NCBI GenBank assembly: GCA_017536555.1
Contig: JAFXHE010000018.1
Span: forward strand, 1-63,417
Direction of reading: 5' to 3'
Source: Alistipes sp.
GTDB taxonomy: Bacteria; Bacteroidota; Bacteroidia; Bacteroidales; Rikenellaceae
Length of the DNA: 63,417 nucleotides
A program made the translations under genes and the position numbers. Below are positions 36,051 to 45,162 of this stretch, one piece after another (the first letter of the stretch is position 1; the number at the start of each line of letters is the position of its first letter). The notes under the pieces are model-generated. The model searched no databases, was not told where the DNA came from, and saw only the letters and a list, made by a program, of their open reading frames with translations.

Positions 36051-38096
36051 ATGAAAAAGATATTTGCATTATTGAGTCTGGTGCTTGTATTGGCATCGTG
36101 CTCACGAGATATGGAGACATACGTTTCGATGGAGAGTGGCGAGGGTGCTATGCGTATGAGTGTAGCCCTTGCAGCCGAGCCCTCGGAGGATCAGGCGATC
36201 TCTATTAAGATATACCGCGAGGTGTCGGCAGATGTACGCGAGCTTGTACGTCGCTACACATCACTTGCCGATGTCCCCGAGTACCTTACACTGCTTGCTG
36301 ACAACTACATAGCTGTTGTCGAGGTTGGCGAGAAGCACGTGGTATCGTTCGACGAGAAGTGCTACCGCGGCGAGAAGAAGTTCACCGTGACATCTGGTCG
36401 TGTGGAGAGTGTTGTTGTTGACTGTAAGCTGCTCTCAACTATTGCGGCTGTTGAGTATGACGCAACTGTTTCGGAGGAGCTCGAGGCTGGCTACCACACT
36501 ACTATAGCTATTGCCGATACGTATGATCAGGCAGGTGTTAACACAGGCGATATCCACTCGCTTAAGTACACCGAGTCAAAGGAGGGTTACTATATGATGC
36601 CCGAGGCTAACACAAAGCTCGTATGGCACTTCGAGGGTAAGCACCCCGAGGAGGGTAAGATTGTCCGCGAGGGTGTTATCAGCAACGTTAAGGCATCGGC
36701 GAAGTACACCGTAAAGTTCTCTTACTCAAAGGATGGCGACGGCTTCTTGGTTATCTCGGCTACTGTTGACGAGAGCGTTGAGGAGTTCGACGACAACATC
36801 TCATTCAGCCCCGATCCTACAATTATGGGTGCAGGCTTCTCACTCGACGAGGTGCAGTCGGCTGTTGGTGCAGCACGCTCATACAACATCTCGGCACTTG
36901 CAGCAATCAACGATATTACCATCATTGCTGATGGCGTTGAGTTTGATGTTTTGAATGGCAATGTTGAGGGTATTACAGTTGTCAAGACTGACGATATGAA
37001 CTATGTAGTGACTATCAACGAGCCCTTCTTCGTGAATGTTCCTGGTGGCGAGAATGCTATTAAGTTCCACGTTGAGGATGTCGACGGTGGTAAGAAGGAT
37101 GTATCTGTTGTCTACAACGCACAGGGCGTTCTGCCATTGACTGCTGCCGACTATGACTTGTGGTATGGTAACGCTACAATCAAGGCACAGGTGCTCAATA
37201 GCTCGGCAACTAACGTGAAGATTGCCTACCGTGTAAGCGGCGGCGCGTGGACAGAGGTTGCTGCAACATCTGCTGGTGACGGTATCTACACTGCTGCTGC
37301 TACAGGCTTCACAGCCGAGAAGGCTTATGAGTATAAGCTTATCATCAACTCTGTGGACACAGGTAAGGCGTTGATTCACAATACTGCGGCTGGCTCACAG
37401 CTCCCCAACTCTGGTCTTGAGGAGTGGCATCAGGGAAGCAACAATGCTTACTATCCCTATATGCCAGGTGCTGCTGCTTTCTGGCTCACTGGTAACGACG
37501 GTTCACAGAAGGCAGGTATAAACATCACCTATCCCAAGAGTGATGCTCGCCCAGGCTCAACAGGTACAACTTCAGCCTACCTCGAGTCAACGAAGGCATC
37601 GGTGGCTGGTATCGGTAAGTTCGCTGCTGGTAACCTCTTCACAGGTACATTCTCGATGAAGGGTCTTAACGGTATGGTAGGCTTTGGTCGTGACTTTAGC
37701 TTCAATGCCAAGCCCAAGAGCTTCTCTGTATGGTTGAAGAATAAGGCGGGTACCATCGACGAGAATAGCGGCAACCCTGCATCGGGTCTTGATGTTAATC
37801 AGGTGATGGTTATCCTCACAACTTGGGATGAGGCGCACGTTGTTGATACCAGCAACACCGACACCTTTATCTCGCACGATATGCTCGCTACTATGGATGG
37901 CGTTGTGGCATACGGCGTATACCGCACACAGACAACCAACGAGAGCTGGTACGAGCAGACCATCGACCTGACCTATGTCAGCGATGCTAAACCTACAAAG
38001 GTCGTTATATCATTCGCATCATCGGCTTACGGTGACTACTTCTGTGGTTCTACCAGCTCGTATATGTATGTGGATGATATGCAGTTCAACTACTAA
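36051..38096 (+). CDS. DUF4493 plus PCMD-domain surface lipoprotein
   Basis: 681 residues from the ATG at 36051. Lipobox LVLASCSRDM (Cys17). The N-terminal half repeats the DUF4493 layout of the two genes before it. The C-terminal 230 residues form a PCMD domain (putative carbohydrate metabolism, PF13201-like): LPNSGLEEWHQG, PFW-like AAFWLTGNDG, DARPGSTGTTSAYLES, IGKFAAGNLFTGTF, and the final SAYGDYFCGSTSSYMYVDDM. The same blocks occur in the protein at 40003-41601, so the two are paralogous over this part. PCMD resembles a lectin-like beta-sandwich and may bind glycans; this is not demonstrated. Confidence 0.84.
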   Translation: MKKIFALLSLVLVLASCSRDMETYVSMESGEGAMRMSVALAAEPSEDQAISIKIYREVSADVRELVRRYTSLADVPEYLTLLADNYIAVVEVGEKHVVSFDEKCYRGEKKFTVTSGRVESVVVDCKLLSTIAAVEYDATVSEELEAGYHTTIAIADTYDQAGVNTGDIHSLKYTESKEGYYMMPEANTKLVWHFEGKHPEEGKIVREGVISNVKASAKYTVKFSYSKDGDGFLVISATVDESVEEFDDNISFSPDPTIMGAGFSLDEVQSAVGAARSYNISALAAINDITIIADGVEFDVLNGNVEGITVVKTDDMNYVVTINEPFFVNVPGGENAIKFHVEDVDGGKKDVSVVYNAQGVLPLTAADYDLWYGNATIKAQVLNSSATNVKIAYRVSGGAWTEVAATSAGDGIYTAAATGFTAEKAYEYKLIINSVDTGKALIHNTAAGSQLPNSGLEEWHQGSNNAYYPYMPGAAAFWLTGNDGSQKAGINITYPKSDARPGSTGTTSAYLESTKASVAGIGKFAAGNLFTGTFSMKGLNGMVGFGRDFSFNAKPKSFSVWLKNKAGTIDENSGNPASGLDVNQVMVILTTWDEAHVVDTSNTDTFISHDMLATMDGVVAYGVYRTQTTNESWYEQTIDLTYVSDAKPTKVVISFASSAYGDYFCGSTSSYMYVDDMQFNY

Positions 38097-38141
38097 TATT
38101 TGATATGGTGTCGCCACGCGTGCGTCACCAAGCACAATTAC

Positions 38142-38176
38142 TCCGAATGGGCTGTTCTTTAATGCAGCCCACTCGG
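38142..38176 (+). other. Intergenic hairpin inside the surface locus
   Basis: CCGAATGGGCTG (38142-38153) pairs with CAGCCCACTCGG (38165-38176) with one mismatch, and TGGTG/CACCA (38106-38130) forms another just upstream. No T-run follows, so it is more likely an mRNA processing or stabilising structure than a terminator. Confidence 0.5.
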
Positions 38177-38226
38177 TGTAATCTGTTATTTGATTGTCGT
38201 GTGACAATTATTAAACAAATCTATTG

Positions 38227-39111
38227 ATGAAGAAGGTCTATTCACTCCTCCTAATGCTTGCTGTGGCTACTACGGCTATGGCGCAGCAGACGGAGGATAT
38301 AAATGGGGGCACAGCTCTTCAAGCAGAGTCGCCGACAGCAGCAACTGCGCTTGCTGGCACAGAGCAGGCTGTTGAGCCTGTTGCGACACAGAGTGTTGAG
38401 CCTACCCCTAACGAGGCACGTCGCCAGCGTGGTTTCTCCACGGACAACTGCTTCGTTCCCAAGGGACAGTGGGTCTTTGGCGGTACTGCATCATACTCGG
38501 TACACCGCAACGACGACTATAAGTTCCTTATCATCGACAACATTAACTCCGAGGGCTATACACTCAAGGTGAGCCCTATGATAGCTATTGCACCCTGCAA
38601 GAATATGACTGTGGGTGTGCGCTTTGGCTATGGTAGGTCTATGCTTGCCGTAGATAGTGGCTCGCTCAGCTTTGGCGAGGGCGATACAGGTGTGAACATC
38701 AATGTCGACTACTACCACCAGATTAAGCACAACTATACAGGAACGCTCTTCTGGCGACCCTACATCCCGTTGGGACGTAGCAACCGCTTTGCTATCTTCG
38801 CCGAGGTGCAGCTCAATGTGTCGGGCGGTCAGTCGAAGTTGGTGGCTGCCAATGGCGAGGTCGCAGGCATTCCAGACTATCGTGGCTCCTACTCCGAGAG
38901 CCTTGGCGCGTCGATAGCCCTGCAGCCAGGTATCGTTGCCTTTATCACCAACAACACGGCGTTGGAGCTCTCTATCGGTGTCTTTGGCATTGGTTATGAC
39001 CGCACTACGCAGCTGCGTAATCAGGTAGAAGAGGGTACGATGGAGTCTACGGATATAAATTTCAACATCAACCTACTATCAATAGGTTTTGGTTTTGCGT
39101 TCTACCTCTAA
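38227..39111 (+). CDS. Outer-membrane beta-barrel protein, first of a pair
   Basis: 294 residues with signal peptide VYSLLLMLAVATTAMAQQ. A low-complexity linker (30-65) is followed by alternating hydrophobic strands of an outer-membrane barrel, for example MTVGVRFGYGRSML and SFGEGDTGVNINVDYYH, ending LLSIGFGFAFYL with the C-terminal aromatic typical of barrel proteins. It is paralogous to the next gene: KFLIIDNINSEGYTLKVSPMIAI and NMTVGVRFGYG have counterparts there. It probably anchors or exports the lipoproteins of the locus. Confidence 0.78.
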   Translation: MKKVYSLLLMLAVATTAMAQQTEDINGGTALQAESPTAATALAGTEQAVEPVATQSVEPTPNEARRQRGFSTDNCFVPKGQWVFGGTASYSVHRNDDYKFLIIDNINSEGYTLKVSPMIAIAPCKNMTVGVRFGYGRSMLAVDSGSLSFGEGDTGVNINVDYYHQIKHNYTGTLFWRPYIPLGRSNRFAIFAEVQLNVSGGQSKLVAANGEVAGIPDYRGSYSESLGASIALQPGIVAFITNNTALELSIGVFGIGYDRTTQLRNQVEEGTMESTDINFNINLLSIGFGFAFYL

Positions 39112-39123
39112 ACTTGTGGCATT

Positions 39124-39999
39124 ATGAGAAGAATTATACTACTGATAGTTGCTACAACACTCTCAATGATGGTAGCACACGCACAGGAGGTCGGTAATGG
39201 TGCGGTAATAGCTCGTGACGCAGTTGTCGCAGGTGGCAACACTGCTGTCGAGGCTGTCGATGGCGACGTAGCTGTCAAGAGCAAGTTTTTGCCTATGCGT
39301 CGTCGTATAGACCGCCATATTGACCTGAATAAATTTGTATATAAGGGCGAGGTTATGCTTGGTCTTACAGCATCGCACGGTAGCATCAAGGCAACAGATT
39401 CCGACCTTATGCTTCTGTTTGATGATATCAACCTCGGCTTTAAGCTAACTACTATAAAGCCATTCATCGCTTACGCCTATAGGAATAACCGCTCTGTGGG
39501 TATGCGCTTTGGCTATGAGCTTATGAAGGGCGATTTGGGCAATATATCGCTTGACCTCGGCTCGGCTGCCGACCTGTCGTTTAGTTTGTCGGACTTGAGC
39601 CTACGCAGCGAGAGCTACTCGTGGTCGGTGTTCCATCGTAACTACATAGGTCTTGACCGTCGTGGTATCATCGGCGCAATCCTTGAGACGGAGTTGCTCT
39701 TTAAGACGGGACGCTCGAAGAACTTTACATCTACTACCGACCCCGAGACGCAGCTCACGAGTCGCACCTTTTCGGCAAAGCTCAATTTTAACCCTGGTGT
39801 CGCCGTTTATGTCTTCCCCGAGGTCTGTGTAACAGTGTCGGTGGGTATAGGTGGTCTATACTACAACACTACGCAGCTTATTGACGCTTACGACACTATT
39901 CAGGGTCGTCGTGACCGCACAGGCTTGCAGTTTAAGTTGAACATCGCTAACTTCCAGATAGGCGTGGTTGCCCATCTGTGGAACAAAAAGAGGGATTAA
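39124..39999 (+). CDS. Outer-membrane beta-barrel protein, second of a pair
   Basis: 291 residues. Signal peptide ILLIVATTLSMMVAHAQ, then a linker and barrel-like strands (LMLLFDDINLGFKLTTIKPFIAYAYRNN; RSVGMRFGYEL; GVAVYVFPEVCVTVSVGIGGLYYN). It ends in a basic tail, AHLWNKKRD, unlike its paralogue's aromatic end. It lies 12 bases after the first barrel and 3 before the PCMD lipoprotein gene, a tight spacing that implies coupled expression. Confidence 0.76.
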   Translation: MRRIILLIVATTLSMMVAHAQEVGNGAVIARDAVVAGGNTAVEAVDGDVAVKSKFLPMRRRIDRHIDLNKFVYKGEVMLGLTASHGSIKATDSDLMLLFDDINLGFKLTTIKPFIAYAYRNNRSVGMRFGYELMKGDLGNISLDLGSAADLSFSLSDLSLRSESYSWSVFHRNYIGLDRRGIIGAILETELLFKTGRSKNFTSTTDPETQLTSRTFSAKLNFNPGVAVYVFPEVCVTVSVGIGGLYYNTTQLIDAYDTIQGRRDRTGLQFKLNIANFQIGVVAHLWNKKRD

Positions 40000-40002
40000 G
40001 CT

Positions 40003-41601
40003 ATGAGAAGAGTCTATAAATATATGCTTGCTGCGTTGGTGGCTGTTGCCGTCAGTGGCTGTATAGAGAATGATATTCCCTATCCCGTAATTAAACTTGA
40101 TATTCTCTCTTTTGAGGCCGAGGGTCTGAAGTCGCCCGCTGTTATTAACCCTACGGAGCAGCGTGTGAGCCTCGAGCTGCTTGAGACTACCGATCCGCGA
40201 CGTGTGAGCGTTACGGGCGTTAGCGTCAGCGAGGGCGCGCAGTCTGACGTCAGCTTCCCTGGTCTCTTTGATTTGCGTGCGCCGCTATATGTCACGCTGT
40301 CGATGTATCAGGAGTATGAGTGGGTGGTAACTGCCACGCAGCATATCGAGCGTTACTTCCACGTCGAGGGGCAGATTGGTGATTCGGAGATTGATGTGGT
40401 GAACCATATCGCTACTGCCTACGTCCCTATGGATACCGATATGAACAATATCAAGGTAACCGCCATTAAGCTCGGCCCCGAGGAGGTTACATCCTACACC
40501 CCCGACCCCTTCTCATTTACGTCGTATGAGAACACTGTGCATAACGTTACCGTGAGCTACTATGGCGATATTGAGGAGATGTGGACGCTGCGTGTTATAC
40601 CCACAGAGGTCGAGGTGGAGTTTACTGCTGTCGACGCGTGGGCAAAGCGTATATGGGTATATGCTATGGGTCGTAGCGATGCCGACTTGGGCTTTAAGTA
40701 TCGTCCTACGGGCACAGAGGAGTGGCTGCCTGTAAATGAGATTACCATTGACGGCGGTAACTTTAGCGCGTGCATCGAGGGTCTTGAGCCGCTTACCTCA
40801 TACGATGTTGTGGCATTCTCTGGCGAGAACTTCACAAATGTTGAGACGGTAACTACGGAGGATACCTTCACACTGCTTAATGCAGGCTTTGAGGATTGGT
40901 CTGTCTACGATGGCTGCTACTATCCCTATGCCGAGGGTGCTACACCCTTCTGGGGTACGGGTAATGATGGTGCGAAGATTGCAAGCACCACGCTCACAGA
41001 GCCTATTGAGGATGTGCGTCCTGGCTCGACGGGTCGTTATGCCGCATCGTTGCAGTCGAAAAAGGCGGCGGTGATGGGTATCGGTAAGTTTGCTGCGGGT
41101 AACCTCTTTGTGGGTGCATTTGGAGGTTTGAACGGTATGGACGGTCTTGTACACTTTGGTCGTCCCTGCACAGCACGCCCCGTGGCACTACGCGGCTGGG
41201 TTAAGTATAACTGTGGTGCTATCGACGAGATTGGTCGCGTGCCGTCATCGCGCCCCGATATCAAGAAGGGCGAGCACGACGAGGGTCAGATATTTATCGC
41301 TGTGGGTGACTGGACTGCCGCAGAGTATGGTGGTACGGATGAGTGCCCCGTGGAGATTAACACCAAGGATGAGAGCACCTTCTTCAACCGCTTTGGCCCC
41401 AATGTCATTGGCTCGGGCGAGCTGCTCTTTGACAGCTCTACAGATGGTTGGGTTGAGTTTACAGTGCCTTTGGAGTACTTCTCTACGTCGCGCATACCTA
41501 CACATATCATCGTCGTATTTACAAGCTCGCGCTATGGCGACTACTTCACAGGCTCGACGGGTAGTAGTATGCGTGTGGATGATATAGAGTTGGTATACTA
41601 A
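40003..41601 (+). CDS. PCMD-domain surface lipoprotein
   Basis: 532 residues. Lipobox VAVSGCIEN (Cys20). The N-terminal half has beta-sandwich repeats rich in Val, Thr and Glu (DILSFEAEGLKSPAV; NIKVTAIKLGPEEV). A fibronectin-like part at about 210-290 ends in PLTSYDVVAFSG, and the C-terminal PCMD domain has NAGFEDW, PFWGTGNDGA, DVRPGSTGRYAASL, GIGKFAAGNLFVGAF and SRYGDYFTGSTGSSMRVDDIELVY. Last gene of the locus, followed by a 16-bp terminator stem. Confidence 0.84.
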   Translation: MRRVYKYMLAALVAVAVSGCIENDIPYPVIKLDILSFEAEGLKSPAVINPTEQRVSLELLETTDPRRVSVTGVSVSEGAQSDVSFPGLFDLRAPLYVTLSMYQEYEWVVTATQHIERYFHVEGQIGDSEIDVVNHIATAYVPMDTDMNNIKVTAIKLGPEEVTSYTPDPFSFTSYENTVHNVTVSYYGDIEEMWTLRVIPTEVEVEFTAVDAWAKRIWVYAMGRSDADLGFKYRPTGTEEWLPVNEITIDGGNFSACIEGLEPLTSYDVVAFSGENFTNVETVTTEDTFTLLNAGFEDWSVYDGCYYPYAEGATPFWGTGNDGAKIASTTLTEPIEDVRPGSTGRYAASLQSKKAAVMGIGKFAAGNLFVGAFGGLNGMDGLVHFGRPCTARPVALRGWVKYNCGAIDEIGRVPSSRPDIKKGEHDEGQIFIAVGDWTAAEYGGTDECPVEINTKDESTFFNRFGPNVIGSGELLFDSSTDGWVEFTVPLEYFSTSRIPTHIIVVFTSSRYGDYFTGSTGSSMRVDDIELVY

Positions 41602-41640
41602 ACCCGCCTTGCATAGCATCTTTTACTATGCCTCATACAA

Positions 41641-41680
41641 AAATAGGGGATGGCTACACACTTTAGCCATCCCCTATTTG
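41641..41680 (+). terminator. Terminator, GGGGATGGCTA family, copy 3
   Basis: Perfect 16-bp stem AAATAGGGGATGGCTA (41641-41656) with TAGCCATCCCCTATTT (41664-41679), 7-base loop CACACTT. It shares the core GGGGATGGCTA and the 7-base loop size, but not the loop sequence, with copies at 8676 and 29280. Confidence 0.9.
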
Positions 41681-41691
41681 TTGTGTGTTGT

Positions 41692-41722
41692 TTTGTTTTG
41701 TCGTGATATTGTTGTAACTTTG
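41692..41722 (+). promoter_or_regulatory. Predicted promoter of the HAD phosphatase, leaderless
   Basis: TTTG (41692-41695), a 19-base spacer, TAACTTTG (41715-41722), then CTAT and the ATG at 41727. Transcription should start at the start codon. Confidence 0.68.
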
Positions 41723-41726
41723 CTAT

Positions 41727-42398
41727 ATGTTACAATTTCACACAAGCCCACCTCTTGTCATCTTTGACTTCGATGGCACGCTTGGCGACACGCGCCAAAA
41801 TATCGTGCGTACGTTGCAGGCAACGATGCAGCGTCTCGGACTCGATATGCGCGATGATGAGGCGTGTGCCTCAACCATAGGTCTGACGCTGTTTGATAGT
41901 TTTCGCGCTATGTATCCCGCGATGAGTGTCGACGAGGCGCACCACTGCGTAGCGACCTACCGCGATATATACTTCGAGGATGTAGCAGCCAATATCCCTG
42001 CGCTCTTTCCGAATGTGGAGTCTACTATCGAGACATTGCACTCATCGGGGGCTGTGCTTGCTGTGGCTTCGTCACGCTCGTCGCCGTCGCTGCACCTCTT
42101 TCTTCAGGAGTCGGGAGTTGCCGACTACTTCTCGTGCGTCATAGGCTCTGATAATGTTACGCACCATAAGCCACACCCCGAGCCTGTGGAGATGATACTG
42201 CGTAGGCTCAATTTTAGCCCCTCTCGCGCCCTTGTGGTGGGTGATATGCCCGTAGATATACTTATGGCGCATAATGCTGGCGTGCGCGCTTGTGGCGTGT
42301 CGTATGGCAATGCTACACGCGAGGAGCTGCACACGGCTGGTGCCGACCATATCATAGACAATATAGCAGAACTGCTTGACTATGTTGTAGCTTTGTAG
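41727..42398 (+). CDS. HAD-family phosphatase, phosphoglycolate phosphatase-like
   Basis: 223 residues. HAD motif I is FDFDGTLGDT (about 14-23), motif II is a Ser in AVASSRSSPS, a Lys lies in THHKPHPEPVEMIL (motif III), and motif IV is VVGDMPVDILMAHNAG. A helical cap follows motif I, as in phosphoglycolate phosphatase (Gph) and beta-phosphoglucomutase relatives. The second Asp of motif I is conserved, so a phosphatase is likely. The substrate cannot be told from sequence. Confidence 0.88.
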   Translation: MLQFHTSPPLVIFDFDGTLGDTRQNIVRTLQATMQRLGLDMRDDEACASTIGLTLFDSFRAMYPAMSVDEAHHCVATYRDIYFEDVAANIPALFPNVESTIETLHSSGAVLAVASSRSSPSLHLFLQESGVADYFSCVIGSDNVTHHKPHPEPVEMILRRLNFSPSRALVVGDMPVDILMAHNAGVRACGVSYGNATREELHTAGADHIIDNIAELLDYVVAL

Positions 42399-42425
42399 GG
42401 TAGAGCGGTATACGGTTGTGCCACT

Positions 42426-42456
42426 GCCCTTATAGCCCTTATAGTGCCCTTATAGC
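42426..42456. repeat. Short 9-bp tandem repeat, three copies
   Basis: GCCCTTATA occurs at 42426-42434, 42435-42443 and 42446-42454, the last after two extra bases. It is the smallest of the intergenic repeat clusters in the window and lies in the gap before the GH97 gene. Confidence 0.75.
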
Positions 42457-42467
42457 GATACTAATAC

Positions 42468-42497
42468 TTGCTACGTAAGATTATTTTTGTATCTTTG
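42468..42497 (+). promoter_or_regulatory. Predicted promoter of the GH97 gene
   Basis: TTG (42468-42470), a 19-base spacer, TATCTTTG (42490-42497). Leader about 190 bases. An overlapping TATTTTTG lies at 42482-42489. Confidence 0.55.
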
Positions 42498-42690
42498 TTC
42501 TATTAAACGCTTACAATCACATCTGTTGGCTTTACGTTGTGTTGTTTGCTTGTCGCGGAGCGTGTGTGGCTGTGTTGGCGTTAGCACACTCTACTCTCGC
42601 TACACGTGGAGATGGCGTTGACGGATGGATAAAATCGAGCATATCAACCTACCCGATAAGTACTGCTTTGGGTCTTTAAGAATATTGTAT

Positions 42691-44757
42691 ATGGATAGAG
42701 TAAAATCACTTATTATGGCTGTTGCCTCGCTGTTTGTGGTGGGATGCAATAGCACAAAGAGCGACCTTGTGTCGCCCGATGGACGCACCGCGCTCCACTT
42801 CACCCTTACAGATGCGGGAGAGGCCGCATACTCGCTCACGTTTGACGGTGAGGAGCTTGTGCCGCTATCGCGCCTCGGTATTACCACCACCGATTCTAAC
42901 TTTTGTGAGGGTCTTACCATTGTCGATATCGAGCACTCCTCTTTCGATGAAAGCTGGGAGCCTGTGTGGGGGCAGTTCGCAGAGATTAGAAACCATTATA
43001 ACTCGCTTACAGCGACGCTGAAAAATGCTGATGGCAAAGCTCTTAAGATAGAGATGCGCCTCTTTGATGATGGTCTCGGTCTGCGCTATACGCTTGAGGG
43101 CGAGGGCACAGCGTCTATTACGTCGGAGCGTACCGAGTTCCGTATGGGCGGCGACTATGAGTCACACTGGATTGCAGGAAGTGATGACGATGCCGAGTTT
43201 GACTATGTACATACGCTCTTGAGTGAGATTACGCCCGCGACAATGCAGCAGTCGGCAGGTCGTGTTCGTGGTCTTATAGAGTGTGGCGTGTCTACGCCTA
43301 TCGCTATAAAGAGCCCCACTACGGGTAACCATATAGCCATCCACGAGGCTGCCCTGTGGCACTACCCAGGAATGGTACTTGCGTGGGATAATGACACGCG
43401 TTGCTTCACGTCGTTGCTTGCTGGCGACGAAAGTGTTAAGAGCGAGGTCGAACTTCCCTTCTCTACGCCGTGGCGCACTATTATCGTGGGTGACCGTGCA
43501 GGGGCGTTGGTAGAGTCAAATATGGTGCTTAACCTCAATGAGCCTTGCGTGCTTGAGGATACATCGTGGATTAAGCCAATGAAGTATGTCGGCGTGTGGT
43601 GGGAGATGCACCTCAAGGTCTCTATATGGGATCGTGACGGTCAATATCCGCACTGCGCAACTACCGAGAATGTCAAGCGTTATATCGACTTTGCTGCCGA
43701 GAATGGCTTTGGCGGTGTTCTGGTCGAGGGCTGGAACGTAGGATGGGGACGTGGCGAGAAGTTTGACTACTCGCAACCATACCCCGACTTCGATATTGTG
43801 GAGCTTACGCGTTATGCCGAGGAGCGTGGCGTGGAGATTATCGGTCACCACGAGACCTATGCCAATGTTGCTAACTACGAGGAGCAGATGTCGCAAGCAT
43901 ATAAATACTACGCTTCACACGGCATCAATAGCGTAAAGACGGGATATGTAGGAGGCATAGCGGGTCATAAGCACTATGATCGCTGGATGGTTGACCACTA
44001 TAACCGCACCGTTGTTGAGGGCGCAGCAAACAAGCTCTGTATAGACATCCACGAGCCTATACACTCTACGGGCATCTGTCGTACCTATCCTAACCTTATG
44101 AGTGCCGAGGGTATGCGCGGTCAGGAGTGGCAGGCGTGGAACGCGGGTAACTCTATCGACCACAACCCCACATTGCCCTTTACGCGTAATGTGGCAGGTG
44201 CTATGGACTTTACGCCAGGCATCTTCGACTTGCGCTACCATAATACTATCAATAAGGCGGCAGCTACCGAGGATGGCAGCGTTAATGGGGAGTATGACTA
44301 CGTCTACTTTGTAAACTCGACGCTTGCTCACCAGTTGGCGCAGTATGTGGTATTCTATAGCCCTATACAGATGGTTGCCGACCTGCCTGATAACTATCGC
44401 CAGCGTCCCGATGCCTTGCAGTTTATCGTCGATGTGCCTGTTGACTGGGCTGATACCCGCTGTCTGGATGCCGAGATTGGCGACTATGTGGTGACGGCAC
44501 GCAAGGATAAGCACTCCGACGATTGGTATGTAGGCGGTATCACCGACGGCGATGCGCGTAGCGTGGAGGTAGACTTGAGCTTCTTGGACGGTGACCGCGA
44601 GTATGAGGCAACGCTCTACCGCGATGGCGATAATGCGGGCTGGAATACCTATCCTGCGGATTATGTTATTGAGAAGCAGGATGTTACCTCATCCGATGTG
44701 CTGACGGTGCGTATGGCGTCGGGCGGAGGCTTTGCCCTGCAGCTTAAAGCTCTCTAA
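42691..44757 (+). CDS. Glycoside hydrolase family 97 lipoprotein (SusB-like alpha-glucosidase)
   Basis: 688 residues from the ATG at 42691, chosen because MDRVKSLIMAVASLFVVGC gives a proper lipobox; an ATG at 42625 would add 22 residues in front of it. The N-terminal beta-sandwich (SPDGRTALHFTL...LGLRYTLEGEG) and central TIM barrel of GH97 are clear: WWEMHL, GGVLVEGWNVGWG, and IDIHEPIHSTGICRTYPNLMSAEGMRGQEW. The Glu in HEPIHSTG and in MSAEGMRGQEW occupy the positions of the calcium-linked Glu of inverting SusB, where retaining members differ. It probably removes glucose from alpha-glucans in the periplasm or at the surface. No susCD genes adjoin it. Confidence 0.93.
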   Translation: MDRVKSLIMAVASLFVVGCNSTKSDLVSPDGRTALHFTLTDAGEAAYSLTFDGEELVPLSRLGITTTDSNFCEGLTIVDIEHSSFDESWEPVWGQFAEIRNHYNSLTATLKNADGKALKIEMRLFDDGLGLRYTLEGEGTASITSERTEFRMGGDYESHWIAGSDDDAEFDYVHTLLSEITPATMQQSAGRVRGLIECGVSTPIAIKSPTTGNHIAIHEAALWHYPGMVLAWDNDTRCFTSLLAGDESVKSEVELPFSTPWRTIIVGDRAGALVESNMVLNLNEPCVLEDTSWIKPMKYVGVWWEMHLKVSIWDRDGQYPHCATTENVKRYIDFAAENGFGGVLVEGWNVGWGRGEKFDYSQPYPDFDIVELTRYAEERGVEIIGHHETYANVANYEEQMSQAYKYYASHGINSVKTGYVGGIAGHKHYDRWMVDHYNRTVVEGAANKLCIDIHEPIHSTGICRTYPNLMSAEGMRGQEWQAWNAGNSIDHNPTLPFTRNVAGAMDFTPGIFDLRYHNTINKAAATEDGSVNGEYDYVYFVNSTLAHQLAQYVVFYSPIQMVADLPDNYRQRPDALQFIVDVPVDWADTRCLDAEIGDYVVTARKDKHSDDWYVGGITDGDARSVEVDLSFLDGDREYEATLYRDGDNAGWNTYPADYVIEKQDVTSSDVLTVRMASGGGFALQLKAL

Positions 44758-44782
44758 AGTAGGGTAGATACCCGCTCCTGAT

Positions 44783-44837
44783 AAAAATCCCGACGATGGG
44801 TAGTACTTGAGCGTACGACCCATTGTCGGGACTTTTT
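44783..44837. terminator. Terminator, copy A of an identical 55-bp repeat
   Basis: TCCCGACGATGGGT (44788-44801) pairs with ACCCATTGTCGGGA (44818-44831), one G-U pair; AAAAA precedes and CTTTTTT follows, so it works both ways. All 55 bases, loop included, recur at 48527-48581. Confidence 0.92.
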
Positions 44838-44857
44838 TCAATATTGGTTGTTGTCGC

Positions 44858-44959
44858 TTAATTCTCTCTTCGATAAATGCGATATTCTGCGCCCTCCTTT
44901 GTGTAGTCACTGTGGACTATAAAGTTACGCTGCTTGAAGTCCGAGACCCATTGTGTCGG
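44858..44959 (-). pseudogene. Minus-strand gene fragment, C-terminal end of an unknown protein
   Basis: A short frame read leftwards codes ...SDFKQRNFIVHSDYTKEG and on to AEYRIYRREN, then TAA (44858-44860). Composition and codon use look like real coding sequence, but an in-frame TGA (44960-44962) stands immediately upstream, so no start exists. The first part overlaps a 24-base copy of the GGGtGRT gene at 44945-44968, so the fragment is joined to unrelated DNA. The family is not recognised. Confidence 0.38.
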
Positions 44960-44968
44960 TCATACCGT
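44945..44968 (-). repeat. 24-bp copy of an internal piece of the GGGtGRT gene
   Basis: These 24 bases are identical to 48751-48774, which encode GMTDTMG in the GGGtGRT protein. A chance repeat of this length is not credible. The piece lies downstream of terminator copy A, in the same order and orientation as at 48.5-48.8 kb. Confidence 0.88.
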
Positions 44969-45027
44969 GGGATAACTTCCATAGAGTCATATCATACAGA
45001 TAATAACTATTCTCCGTAATTACTGTA

Positions 45028-45162
45028 TATCAACTTAATAAGAACTATCTTAACCTCAAAAAGTCTCTTGGCAAGGTTAATAAATATGGTGTCGTTTCAG
45101 CCGATGGTCGCAGATAAGTAGCAGAACCAACTATTTACGACTATAGCGTACTGCAAAGATAG
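45028..45162 (+). pseudogene. Remnant of a WG-repeat protein
   Basis: The plus-strand frame reads LGKVNKYGVVSADGRR, a TAA stop, then VAEPTIYDYSVLQR and TAG. KYGVVSADGR...PTIYDYS is the usual WG/beta-repeat pattern (KYGVVxxDGKxVxPxIYDxI), interrupted by one stop. No start is visible. It appears to be what is left of a larger gene and lies between terminator copy A and the lipoprotein at 45193. The family call is by eye. Confidence 0.42.
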
